Below, in pieces: positions 27,311 to 35,291 of a DNA stretch of 64,000 bases. Within the stretch, counting starts at the first letter, position 1. Every line of letters begins with the position of its first letter. Source of the DNA: an uncultured Cohaesibacter sp. (GTDB taxonomy: Bacteria; Pseudomonadota; Alphaproteobacteria; Rhizobiales; Cohaesibacteraceae); assembly GCF_963667045.1 (NCBI RefSeq), contig NZ_OY762934.1, positions 4,842,501-4,906,500 on the forward strand, written 5' to 3'. The notes under the pieces were generated by a model. It searched no databases, was not told the DNA's origin, and saw only the letters and a list, made by a program, of their open reading frames with translations. The translations under genes were made by a program, and so were the position numbers.

Positions 27311-28213
27311 ATGACTGATAACACAATCGAAACTGTCTCCCGCCAGTCCACAAAGGCGGTTCTGAAGGAATTCTGGTTCTACTTCAGTGTCAACCGTGGG
27401 GCGGTGATCGGGCTGTTCGTGTTTCTGACGCTGGTGCTGATCGCATTCTTTGCGCCATACATCGCACCACATGATGCCAACATGCAGTATCGCGACGCCT
27501 TTCTGCTGCCGCCAGTCTGGGTTGACGGGGGCAATAGCTCCTTCATTCTGGGTACTGATGCCGTGGGCCGTGATATGCTGTCCCGCCTGATCATGGGCTC
27601 GCGCCTGTCGCTGTTCGTCGGCGTGATCGTTGTGGTCATCGCCCTGACCGGCGGGATCGTTCTGGGGCTGATTGCCGGCTATTATGGCGGCAAGGTTGAC
27701 ACCACGATCATGCGAATCATGGACGTCATTCTGGCCTTCCCGTCCCTGCTGCTGGCCCTTGTGCTGGTGGCTGTGCTCGGGCCGGGGCTGGTCAATGCGA
27801 TGATTTCCATTGCCATCGTCCTGCAGCCTCACTTCGTGCGCCTGACGCGTGCGGCGGTGATGGCCGAAAGGGAACGGGAATATGTGGTGGCTGCCCGGGT
27901 TGCCGGTGCCGGTCCTCTGCGGCTGATGTTTCTGACGATCCTGCCGAACTGTACTGCGCCGCTGATCGTTCAGGCGACATTGTCTTTCTCCAATGCCATT
28001 CTCGACGCTGCCGCGCTTGGCTTCCTTGGCATGGGAGCTCAGCCGCCGACCCCTGAATGGGGTACGATGCTGGCCGAGGCACGCGAGTTCATTCTTCGGG
28101 CCTGGTGGGTCGTGACCTTCCCCGGCGTGTCGATCCTGATCACCGTGCTTGCTATCAACCTCATTGGCGACGGTCTGCGCGATGCGCTTGATCCGAAACT
28201 GAAACGGTCATAG
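27311..28213 (+). CDS. dppC: Dipeptide ABC transporter permease
   Basis: DppC is the second membrane subunit. The 300-residue protein begins with the OppC-type helix (NRGAVIGLFVFLTLVLIAFFAPYIAPHD). It carries the LGTDAVGRDMLSRLIMGSRLSL signature near residue 75 and the coupling loop EREYVVAARVAGAGPLRLMFLTILPN near residue 195. A GGGAGAGGG precedes the ATG. It is cotranscribed with dppB and dppD. Confidence 0.95.
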   Translation: MTDNTIETVSRQSTKAVLKEFWFYFSVNRGAVIGLFVFLTLVLIAFFAPYIAPHDANMQYRDAFLLPPVWVDGGNSSFILGTDAVGRDMLSRLIMGSRLSLFVGVIVVVIALTGGIVLGLIAGYYGGKVDTTIMRIMDVILAFPSLLLALVLVAVLGPGLVNAMISIAIVLQPHFVRLTRAAVMAEREREYVVAARVAGAGPLRLMFLTILPNCTAPLIVQATLSFSNAILDAAALGFLGMGAQPPTPEWGTMLAEAREFILRAWWVVTFPGVSILITVLAINLIGDGLRDALDPKLKRS

Positions 28214-28226
28214 GGAGATTTGCAAT

Positions 28227-29081
28227 ATGAGTTTGTTGGAAATCAGAAATCTGACCGTTGAATTCGACACTGCCATGGGGCCTTTTCGGGCTCTCAAGGG
28301 GGTCGACTATACGGTCGAGAAGGGTGAAGTTCTGGCAATTGTCGGCGAGTCCGGTTCGGGCAAGTCGGTTGCCATGCTGGCGACCATGGGCTTGTTGCCC
28401 AAGTCGGCCACCGTCAATGCCGACGTGATGACGTTTGACGGGCGGGATCTCAAGACCCTATCGTCCAGGGAACGGCGCAAAGTGATCGGCAAGGACATTT
28501 CGATGATCTTTCAGGAGCCGATTGCCAGCCTTAATCCGTGTTTCACAATCGGCTTTCAGATTGGCGAGGTGCTCAAGACGCATCTCGATCTGCATGGCAA
28601 GGCGATCCGTAACCGGACCATCGAACTGCTGCAGGCGGTTGGCATTCCAATGCCGGAGAAACGCCTGACGAGCTTCCCGCACCAGATGTCGGGCGGGCAG
28701 TGCCAGCGCGTGATGATCGCCATGGCCATTGCCTGTCAGCCCAAGCTGCTGATTGCAGACGAGCCGACGACGGCACTGGACGTGACCATTCAGAAGCAGA
28801 TTCTGGATCTGTTGATGCGCATTCAGGCCGAGCGCCAGATGGGTCTCATCATGATCACCCATGACATGGGGGTGGTTGCTGAAACCGCAGACCGGGTGGT
28901 CGTGCAGTATAACGGCGAGCAGATGGAAGAAGCAGGCGTCCTTGAGCTGTTCGAGGCTCCCAAGCATCCTTACACCAGAGCGCTGCTTTCGGCCCTGCCG
29001 GAACGCGCCGACGGTGATCGCCTGCCGACGGTGGGCGATTTTGCATCAGCTTACAGCAAAGAGGACAGTCCAGCGCTATGA
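28227..29081 (+). CDS. dppD: Dipeptide ABC transporter ATP-binding subunit
   Basis: This 284-residue ATPase has Walker A GESGSGKSV near residue 38, the Q-loop in IFQEPIASLNP, the signature SGGQCQRV near residue 155, Walker B LLIADEPTT and the H-loop ITHD. It is shorter than many DppD proteins, which reach about 330 residues, because the C-terminal oligopeptide domain is cut short. The stop overlaps the start of dppF by four bases. Confidence 0.94.
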   Translation: MSLLEIRNLTVEFDTAMGPFRALKGVDYTVEKGEVLAIVGESGSGKSVAMLATMGLLPKSATVNADVMTFDGRDLKTLSSRERRKVIGKDISMIFQEPIASLNPCFTIGFQIGEVLKTHLDLHGKAIRNRTIELLQAVGIPMPEKRLTSFPHQMSGGQCQRVMIAMAIACQPKLLIADEPTTALDVTIQKQILDLLMRIQAERQMGLIMITHDMGVVAETADRVVVQYNGEQMEEAGVLELFEAPKHPYTRALLSALPERADGDRLPTVGDFASAYSKEDSPAL

Positions 29082-29923
29082 GTGACAACAAGGAAGTAAT
29101 TCTCAGCGTACGCGGGATTACCCGGGACTATGTGACCCCGGGCGGCCTGTTTGGCAAGGCTGAGACGGTACATGCGCTCAAGGGTATCGATTTCGATCTC
29201 TTCCGCGGTGAAACCCTGGCGCTGGTTGGTGAATCCGGCTGTGGCAAGTCGACCCTTGCCCGCATCCTGACGCTTATTGACGCCCAGACCTCCGGCGAAT
29301 TGCTGATCCGGGGCAATCCGGTGAATATCGCCAAGAAGAAGGTGTCGGCAGAAATGCGCCGCCGAATCCAGATCGTGTTCCAGAACCCCTATGGCTCGCT
29401 CAATCCGCGCCAGAAGGTCGGGGCCGTGCTTGAAGAGCCGCTCAAGATCAACAATCCGGAGATATCGTCCGAGGAACGGCGCCAGAAGGCGATGGACATG
29501 TTGCTCAAGGTGGGGCTGAAGCAAGAGCATTTCGGCCGCTATCCGCACATGTTCTCGGGTGGTCAGCGACAGCGTATTGCCATCGGTCGTGCCCTGATGC
29601 TCAATCCGCGTATGCTGGTGCTTGATGAGCCAGTGTCGGCGCTCGATCTGTCCATTCAGGCGCAGATCCTGAATCTTCTTAAAGACTTGCAGGAGGAGTT
29701 TAATCTCTCCTATCTGTTCATCTCGCATGATCTCAGTGTCGTGAAATATTTCGCTGATCGGGTGATGGTGATGTATTTCGGTGAGATTGTGGAAAGCGGT
29801 ACGCGGGACGAGATCTTCTCCAATCCGCAGCATGAATACACCAGGACGTTGTTGGCGGCGACGCCGAAGACCAGCATTGAATCCATTCGGGAACGCGTGC
29901 TGGCGGGCAAGGCAACCGCCTGA
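29078..29923 (+). CDS. dppF: Dipeptide ABC transporter ATP-binding subunit
   Basis: The second ATPase has 281 residues, with Walker A GESGCGKST near residue 50, the Q-loop VFQNPYGSLNPRQ, the signature FSGGQRQRIAIGRAL near residue 165, Walker B MLVLDEPVSALD and the H-loop ISHDLSVV. The C-terminus carries the EIFSNPQHEYTRTLLAATP segment of oligopeptide ATPases. It closes the operon; a terminator follows at 29949. Confidence 0.94.
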   Translation: MSDNKEVILSVRGITRDYVTPGGLFGKAETVHALKGIDFDLFRGETLALVGESGCGKSTLARILTLIDAQTSGELLIRGNPVNIAKKKVSAEMRRRIQIVFQNPYGSLNPRQKVGAVLEEPLKINNPEISSEERRQKAMDMLLKVGLKQEHFGRYPHMFSGGQRQRIAIGRALMLNPRMLVLDEPVSALDLSIQAQILNLLKDLQEEFNLSYLFISHDLSVVKYFADRVMVMYFGEIVESGTRDEIFSNPQHEYTRTLLAATPKTSIESIRERVLAGKATA

Positions 29924-29948
29924 TTCTGCTGTCGCGTTTGGCATTTCA

Positions 29949-29980
29949 GCCCGCCGGGCGTTGTTCCGGCGGGCTTTTTT
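29949..29980 (+). terminator. Terminator of the dpp operon
   Basis: GCCCGCCGG (29949-29957) pairs perfectly with CCGGCGGGC (29966-29974), followed by six Ts. Confidence 0.95.
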
Positions 29981-30089
29981 GTGCCTTGAGGCGTGGTGAT
30001 CAGAATAGATGAACGCACTGTAACTTGCTGCTGCCCCTTGCTTGCGCCTATGGTTTTTCCCGTATGATTGAAAGCAATGGGAGTTCGGT

Positions 30090-30413
30090 ATGTATCTGGT
30101 GATGAACAGGTTCCGCGTCAAAGTCGGCTCGGAGGCTGCCTTCGAGGAGATCTGGCGGTTGCGTGAAAGCAAGCTGTTGGAGCGGGACGGCTTTGTTCGG
30201 TTCGATCTGCTGAAGGGCGAGGAGAAGGACGGCTATGTGCTGTTTGCCTCGCATGCTCTGTGGCGCGACAGGGAGGCCTTTGTGGACTGGACAAAGTCGC
30301 AGCAGTTCCGCTCTTCGCACGGCAAGCCCAAGAGTGAGCAGACCGTTGAATATGCCGGCCCTCCTGTGCTCGAGTGCTTCGAGGTGATTGACGATCTGAC
30401 AATTGTCGCCTGA
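30090..30413 (+). CDS. ABM-domain protein, IsdG-like haem-degrading monooxygenase candidate
   Basis: This 107-residue ferredoxin-like protein belongs to the antibiotic biosynthesis monooxygenase fold. The residues used by IsdG-type haem oxygenases are in place by count: Asn at 6 (MNRFRV), Trp at 67 (FVDWTKSQQF) and His at 77 (RSSHGKP). IsdG itself uses Asn7, Trp67 and His77. This favours haem breakdown and iron release in the cytoplasm over a polyketide role. No haem uptake gene adjoins, and no iron box was recognised. It is convergent with thiQ. Confidence 0.82.
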   Translation: MYLVMNRFRVKVGSEAAFEEIWRLRESKLLERDGFVRFDLLKGEEKDGYVLFASHALWRDREAFVDWTKSQQFRSSHGKPKSEQTVEYAGPPVLECFEVIDDLTIVA

Positions 30414-30428
30414 GGGCCGTTGCGCTTT

Positions 30429-31121
30429 CTAGCCCAGATAGGCCTTCAAGGCGTCGGACGGGTTGGCGAAAAAGGCATCAGTCTCGCCGACCTGTTCGAT
30501 TGTCCCGTCCTGTACCAGCGCGATCTGGTCCGCCGCTAGTCGCGCGTCATCAGGGTGATGGGTGACCATGATGATGGTCTGGCCGTTCTGAGCGGCCAGG
30601 TCCCGCACCAGCTGCAACATGCCCTTGCGCAGGGCAGGGCCGAGGGCAGCGAAAGGCTCATCCAGCAGCAGCACCGGCCGCCTGCGCAGGATGGCGCGGG
30701 CAAGGCTCGCCCGCTGGCGCTGGCCGCCTGAAAGAGCCCGTGGCAGGCGCTTGCCCATGCCGTCGAGGCCAACTTGCGCCAAAGCCTCTTCCACCCGCAG
30801 CCATTCCGTCTTGCCAAGCTTCAGGGATGGATCGACCCCCAGCCCGACATTCTGTTCCACCGTCATGTGGTTGAACAGGTTATGCTCCTGAAACAGCATC
30901 GACACCGGGCGATCCGCCGGTGCGAGGGAAGCCATGTCCCGGCCATCGATGAACAGCTGGCCGCTGCCGTGGGGCAGAAAACCAGCAATGGCATTGAGGA
31001 TGGTGCTTTTGCCAGCGCCTGAGGGACCGATGAGGGCGCAGAAGCTACCCGCCGCAACCTCAAGGCTGACGGTCATTTGCCAGTCCTCGAGTGCGATGAA
31101 GAGATGGTCAAGTCTGATCAC
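30429..31121 (-). CDS. thiQ: Thiamine ABC transporter ATP-binding protein
   Basis: ThiQ powers the ThiBPQ importer of thiamine and its phosphates. The 230-residue ATPase has Walker A GPSGAGKST, the Q-loop LFQEHNLF, the signature ALSGGQRQRASLARA, Walker B VLLLDEPFAAL and the H-loop VTHHPDD. The GTG at 31121 is chosen because AAAGGA lies just before it, and it overlaps the end of thiP by 14 bases, as coupled genes often do. A longer frame to 31166 is read inside thiP and is not likely. Confidence 0.93.
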   Translation of the reverse strand: MIRLDHLFIALEDWQMTVSLEVAAGSFCALIGPSGAGKSTILNAIAGFLPHGSGQLFIDGRDMASLAPADRPVSMLFQEHNLFNHMTVEQNVGLGVDPSLKLGKTEWLRVEEALAQVGLDGMGKRLPRALSGGQRQRASLARAILRRRPVLLLDEPFAALGPALRKGMLQLVRDLAAQNGQTIIMVTHHPDDARLAADQIALVQDGTIEQVGETDAFFANPSDALKAYLG

Positions 31122-32730
31122 GGCCAGCCAATCCTTTGTCGAAGAGCAGGAAGAAAGCGAAGGCAACCGCCGTCAGCAGGAGGCCTGAGCCGTAGGCCTG
31201 ATCCATTCGGTAGGCTCCCATTTGCTGATAGAGATAGAGCGGGAGCGTTGGTGCAGTCGGTGAGCCGAACAGGGCGATCACGCCCAGATCGCCGATGGAG
31301 AGCGCAGCCGTTATGCCGAGGCTGAGGCCAATCGGCTTGCGCATCAGCGGCCAGTGGACAAGGCGCACGGCGGAGCGCCGTGACATGCCCAACTGCTGGA
31401 TCTGGCGGCCATGATCGCGCTTGATCTGTCCCATCGCCGGGCCGATCAGGATGAGCGCGAAGGGCACGGCCTGCAGCCCGTTGAGCAGGGCTGTGAGGGG
31501 CAGCGCCAGACTGTCGATGGGGATGTGCTGATTGAGCAGGATGAACAGGCCTGCGCCCAGTGCAATCGGTGGGGCTACCATGATGGCAAAGCCCGGCAGC
31601 TCCACCAGCCGCTTGGTCCTGCCCTGCAGATGGATGGAGAGTTGCGCCAGCGGCAGGCTGATCAGCCCCATGACAACACAGGAGCCGAGCGCAACCGAAG
31701 CCGAGCGTGCCGTCGCAGGCAGAAGGGCCGAGAGTTCAAGATTGTAGGCAAGAAGCCCGTGCAGGCCGCGGATGAAGGCTGCAAGCAACGGCAGTGCCAG
31801 AAAGACGAGGGCAAGGGTGATGACCATGCCGTCGAAGGTGCGCGCCAGACGGGAGGATCTGTCACCGCGTGGCACAGCGCCGCCAAGGCTTTCGCCCGTG
31901 TCATGGTCGCGGGCAATCAGTCGGGAGACAAGGGCAAGCCCTGCACAGAGCAGGATCTGCAGGAAGGCCAGAAGGGCCGCCCGTTGCAGATCGAAGTCAT
32001 AGCGGATGGCCTGATAGATTGCCAGCTCGATGGTCGTTGCCTTGGGGCCCCCGCCCAGGGCGAGAACGACCGTGAAGCTGGTGGCGCAGAGGAGGAAGAC
32101 AATGGCAAAGACGCCGGGCAGTCTTTCTTTCAGCATTGGCCACTCGATATGGCGGGCGATGGCCCCGGATCGCATGCCCAGCTGGGTGGCAAGGCGCCAT
32201 TGTTCAGGGGGGATGGCGAGCCAGCCCTGCAACAGAATGCGGGTCGCCAGCGGCAGATTGAAGAACACATGGGCCAGTAGGATACCGGAAAGACCATAGA
32301 TGGAAAAATCGCCGTAACCGAGGCCAGTGACGAACCCGTGCACCGGCCCGTTCTTGCCCCAGACCGCCAACAGGCCAAGGATGGCAACGATGACCGGCAG
32401 GATGAAGGGCGCGCCAAACAGCGACAGGATCGCAGTCTTGCCGAGGAAGTCCCGCGTGGCCAGCGCCCGGGCGAGGGGCAGGGCCAGCAGCGTCGACAGG
32501 ATCGCCGACAGGGCGGCCTGCATCAGTGTGAAGCTGATGGCGCGGCGGACATAGATGTCATTGAGAACGCCGAGCGGAAAGCCGCCGCCCGCAGCCTCGG
32601 CCCCTGTGTCTGGGGCGGCCATGGACCAGAGCGCGGCCATACTGGCAAGGACGAGGATCAGCGGTGCCAGAAAGGCGAATGCAGCCGGAATGCCAAAGGC
32701 GAATAGCTGTCGTCTGGCCAGTTTGAGCAC
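31108..32730 (-). CDS. thiP: Thiamine ABC transporter permease
   Basis: ThiP is a double-length permease of about 540 residues with roughly twelve membrane segments in two homologous halves. Each half has a coupling loop, GMRSGAIARHIEWPMLKERLPGV in the first and GMSRRSAVRLVHWPLMRKPIGL in the second. The GTG at 32730 is chosen because VLKLARRQLF starts a typical N-terminus. The 62 residues open further upstream are polar, unlike the family, and overlap the thiB end. It lies 58 bases after thiB. Confidence 0.93.
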   Translation of the reverse strand: MLKLARRQLFAFGIPAAFAFLAPLILVLASMAALWSMAAPDTGAEAAGGGFPLGVLNDIYVRRAISFTLMQAALSAILSTLLALPLARALATRDFLGKTAILSLFGAPFILPVIVAILGLLAVWGKNGPVHGFVTGLGYGDFSIYGLSGILLAHVFFNLPLATRILLQGWLAIPPEQWRLATQLGMRSGAIARHIEWPMLKERLPGVFAIVFLLCATSFTVVLALGGGPKATTIELAIYQAIRYDFDLQRAALLAFLQILLCAGLALVSRLIARDHDTGESLGGAVPRGDRSSRLARTFDGMVITLALVFLALPLLAAFIRGLHGLLAYNLELSALLPATARSASVALGSCVVMGLISLPLAQLSIHLQGRTKRLVELPGFAIMVAPPIALGAGLFILLNQHIPIDSLALPLTALLNGLQAVPFALILIGPAMGQIKRDHGRQIQQLGMSRRSAVRLVHWPLMRKPIGLSLGITAALSIGDLGVIALFGSPTAPTLPLYLYQQMGAYRMDQAYGSGLLLTAVAFAFFLLFDKGLAGRDQT

Positions 32731-32788
32731 CGGAAGATCCCTCGTTCCTGTCGATTGGTTCTGCCCGCCCGTGATGGACAGGTTGTCA

Positions 32789-33814
32789 CTATTTGCTGAG
32801 AGCACCGAGCCACTCGTCCAGAGCGATCTTGCGGATGTCGGACACCTTACCGGTGTCGAACAGCAAGGCCTTGTCCGGCCGTACGAGATCCTTGAAGGAG
32901 GCGGGCCAGTCAGCATCGGGCAGGGCGACCGGATACATCCAGTTGGTTGTCGGGATCACCTTCTGCGCCTCCGGGCCGACGAGATAGCTCAGGAACCGGT
33001 TGGCCAGTTCCTTGTTCTGGCTGGACTTGGTGATAGCGGCCAGTTCCACCTGCATGTAATGGCCTTCGCTGAACAAGGCGGCCTTGTAGTTGGTCTTGTT
33101 TTCGGCTTCGATGTGGTAGGCCGGAGATGTGGTGTAGCTCAGCACCATGTCGGCTTGACCCTCAAGGAACATGCCATAGGCCTCTGACCAGCCCTTGGTG
33201 ACGGTCACGATGCGCGGGCTGAGTTTCTGCCAGATTTCGTCGGCTCGGTCGCCATAGAGATTCTTGACCCAGAGCAGCAGGCCCAGACCCGGGGTCGAGG
33301 AGCGAGGGTCCTCGATGACGATCTTGAGGTCGTTGGGGGCATTGACAAGCTCTTCAAAGCTGGTTGGAACGGTCTTCACCTTGTCACTGTCATAGACAAA
33401 GGCAAAATAGCCCCAGTCGAAGGGCACATAGGTGCTGGTGTTCCAGACGACGGGCAATTTGAGACCGTCAACGGATATGCCGTTGGGCTCGAACAGGCCG
33501 CTTTTGTCGGCATCGGCCACAAGATTTGAGTCTAGGCCGAGCAGTATGTCAGCCTTTGACGACGAGCCTTCTAGGCGCAGGCGGTTGAAGGTTTCGGTAG
33601 CGTCGCCCGGCGCGATATATTCGACCACGCAGTCGCATGTCTTCTCGAAGCCTTCCTTGATGGCCGGGCCGGGACCCCATTCGGTGTTGAAGGAGTCATA
33701 GGCATAGACGGTCAGGACGGGCTTGGCTGCCGCAAAAGCAGACTGTGCTGTGGCAAGGCTGGCGACGATGGCCATGCCGGTTGCAGCCAGAAGAGCAGGG
33801 GTCAAAGCTTTCAT
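32789..33814 (-). CDS. thiB: Thiamine ABC transporter substrate-binding protein
   Basis: ThiB binds thiamine in the periplasm. The 341-residue protein has a signal peptide (ALLAATGMAIVASLATAQSAFA) and the SBP fold with signatures VLTVYAYDSFNTEWGPGPAI, DILLGLDSNLVADA and GWSEAYGMFLEGQADMVLSYTTSP. The ATG at 33814 follows a GGAGG. The gene heads a thiBPQ operon under a TPP riboswitch located about 150 bases upstream. Confidence 0.95.
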   Translation of the reverse strand: MKALTPALLAATGMAIVASLATAQSAFAAAKPVLTVYAYDSFNTEWGPGPAIKEGFEKTCDCVVEYIAPGDATETFNRLRLEGSSSKADILLGLDSNLVADADKSGLFEPNGISVDGLKLPVVWNTSTYVPFDWGYFAFVYDSDKVKTVPTSFEELVNAPNDLKIVIEDPRSSTPGLGLLLWVKNLYGDRADEIWQKLSPRIVTVTKGWSEAYGMFLEGQADMVLSYTTSPAYHIEAENKTNYKAALFSEGHYMQVELAAITKSSQNKELANRFLSYLVGPEAQKVIPTTNWMYPVALPDADWPASFKDLVRPDKALLFDTGKVSDIRKIALDEWLGALSK

Positions 33815-33964
33815 ATCATTCCTCCGAAGGATCGCGTTCTGCCGGTAAGGGCAGGCGCCATGCTGGTATGTCACAGGCATCTCATGGCCGCTCAGGCGCG
33901 CTGATGATGCTCTAGCTATTGACCGGATTGGGTAGAGTGGAAGAAGGCTGGTTTTACCCCAAGC

Positions 33965-34056
33965 TTCGTCGCTTCCTCCGCCGGTGTGATCCGGATCAGG
34001 TTCGACGGGTTCGCACCTTGTGCATCTCAGCCTGGTATCAGGCACCCCGGGACGGG
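33965..34056 (-). promoter_or_regulatory. TPP riboswitch (THI element)
   Basis: Read on the minus strand, this stretch holds the conserved THI-box elements in order: GGGGTGCC, GGCTGAGA, then ACCCGTCGAACCTGATC, CGGATCACACCGG and GCGGAGGAAGCG. These form the thiamine-pyrophosphate aptamer. It lies about 150 bases upstream of thiB. The expression platform was not identified; no hairpin with a U-run was seen before thiB, so translational control is possible. Confidence 0.93.
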
Positions 34057-34160
34057 TGCCATATTAGTGGCAACAATCGTGGAATTCAATCACAATTGGT
34101 CGATATCCGTTGAACAGTCCCCGACGTTGGGCTGCTCTCCGTTTCGGGCGATGGAGCCGC

Positions 34161-35174
34161 TCAGATCGGCTGGCCAGAGAGGGCTGCCTCGAGTTGTGCC
34201 TTCTTGCTCTCTGCCTGTCGGGCAACGTCATCAAGATAGACAACCTCGCCTTTGGGTAGCCACTCGGGGGTGGCCTTTGGCGTATCAGCGGTCCGCTTTG
34301 TGTCCACTCTTTCAAGGAAGGCGGCGATCGGGTCATTGACCTCGTCGAAGATCATCATTGGGGCATGGCCATGACCCCTTATTTCCACCAGCTCACAATC
34401 GGGATGGCGTTGGGCCATTTCTCTTGCGACGGACAGGGGGAGAATGTCCGAAAGCTCGCCGCGCATGACAAGCGTCGGGCAATGGGAGAGGGCCAGAAAC
34501 TGGGGCCAGAGATTGATCGTGGCCTCACTGACGTCAACGCCTTCGAGGGCCCTGATGATATAGGGATCGAAGTCGCTGACAGGCACACCGTTCTCGTCGC
34601 GGAATGTCATCAGCGCCACGCTCTCCCAATCCCTTTCTGACAGGGTGGTGAAATGGTGGGCGTTTGCTGACTTGACGAACTCGACCGCATCATCCCATGT
34701 TCGAACCGGCTCGGAGCGGGTGAGATAGGTCTTGATACGGGCGATGCCCATGGCATCGATAACCGGGCCGATATCGTTGAAGACGGCAGCAGCAACAAGC
34801 GTGGGTCGCATGGCGGCGATGGCCAGCATCAGCAAGCCACCGCGTGAGGTGCCGATGAATGCTGCCTCCGGCAGACCTGCTGCGGCAAGCGTATCGATCA
34901 CGTCGCGGGCTTCGGTCATCACATTGTAGTTGCTGGGATCCCTGTCATGGTCCGAGGGCCCTCGACCGCGGCTGTTCAGCGTCAACACAAGGCGCGGATG
35001 CTCCGGATCGGTCGACAGGCGTTCGGCGAGCTGATGGAAATCGCGACTGGTGCGCGTCAGTCCCGGCAGGCAGACAACGGGCAATCCTCTTGCTGTGTGG
35101 TCGCCAAAGACCTCTCCTCGCAGGGTCAAGCCATCACTGGAGGTCACTTCGAAGCGTCTGACAATCTGTTGCAT
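34161..35174 (-). CDS. Alpha/beta hydrolase
   Basis: The 337-residue protein has the nucleophile elbow GTSRGGLLM near residue 120, an SRGRGPSDHD segment in the preceding strand region and a C-terminal GHGHAPMM that supplies the catalytic His. The tail after the core (about residues 285-337) is polar and charged. The ATG at 35174 begins MQQIVRRFEV; an upstream in-frame start at 35234 is less likely. No neighbouring pathway points to its substrate. Confidence 0.88.
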   Translation of the reverse strand: MQQIVRRFEVTSSDGLTLRGEVFGDHTARGLPVVCLPGLTRTSRDFHQLAERLSTDPEHPRLVLTLNSRGRGPSDHDRDPSNYNVMTEARDVIDTLAAAGLPEAAFIGTSRGGLLMLAIAAMRPTLVAAAVFNDIGPVIDAMGIARIKTYLTRSEPVRTWDDAVEFVKSANAHHFTTLSERDWESVALMTFRDENGVPVSDFDPYIIRALEGVDVSEATINLWPQFLALSHCPTLVMRGELSDILPLSVAREMAQRHPDCELVEIRGHGHAPMMIFDEVNDPIAAFLERVDTKRTADTPKATPEWLPKGEVVYLDDVARQAESKKAQLEAALSGQPI

Positions 35175-35291
35175 GGCAAAATTTCCGGACAGGGCACTGC
35201 AAGCCTTGGGTCTACCGTGTCTTGGCGGACCCAATGTTAATACTTACAGTCTCTTGGCCGCTTCGCCAAGGGGTGTTCTGAGGCCCCCTGC

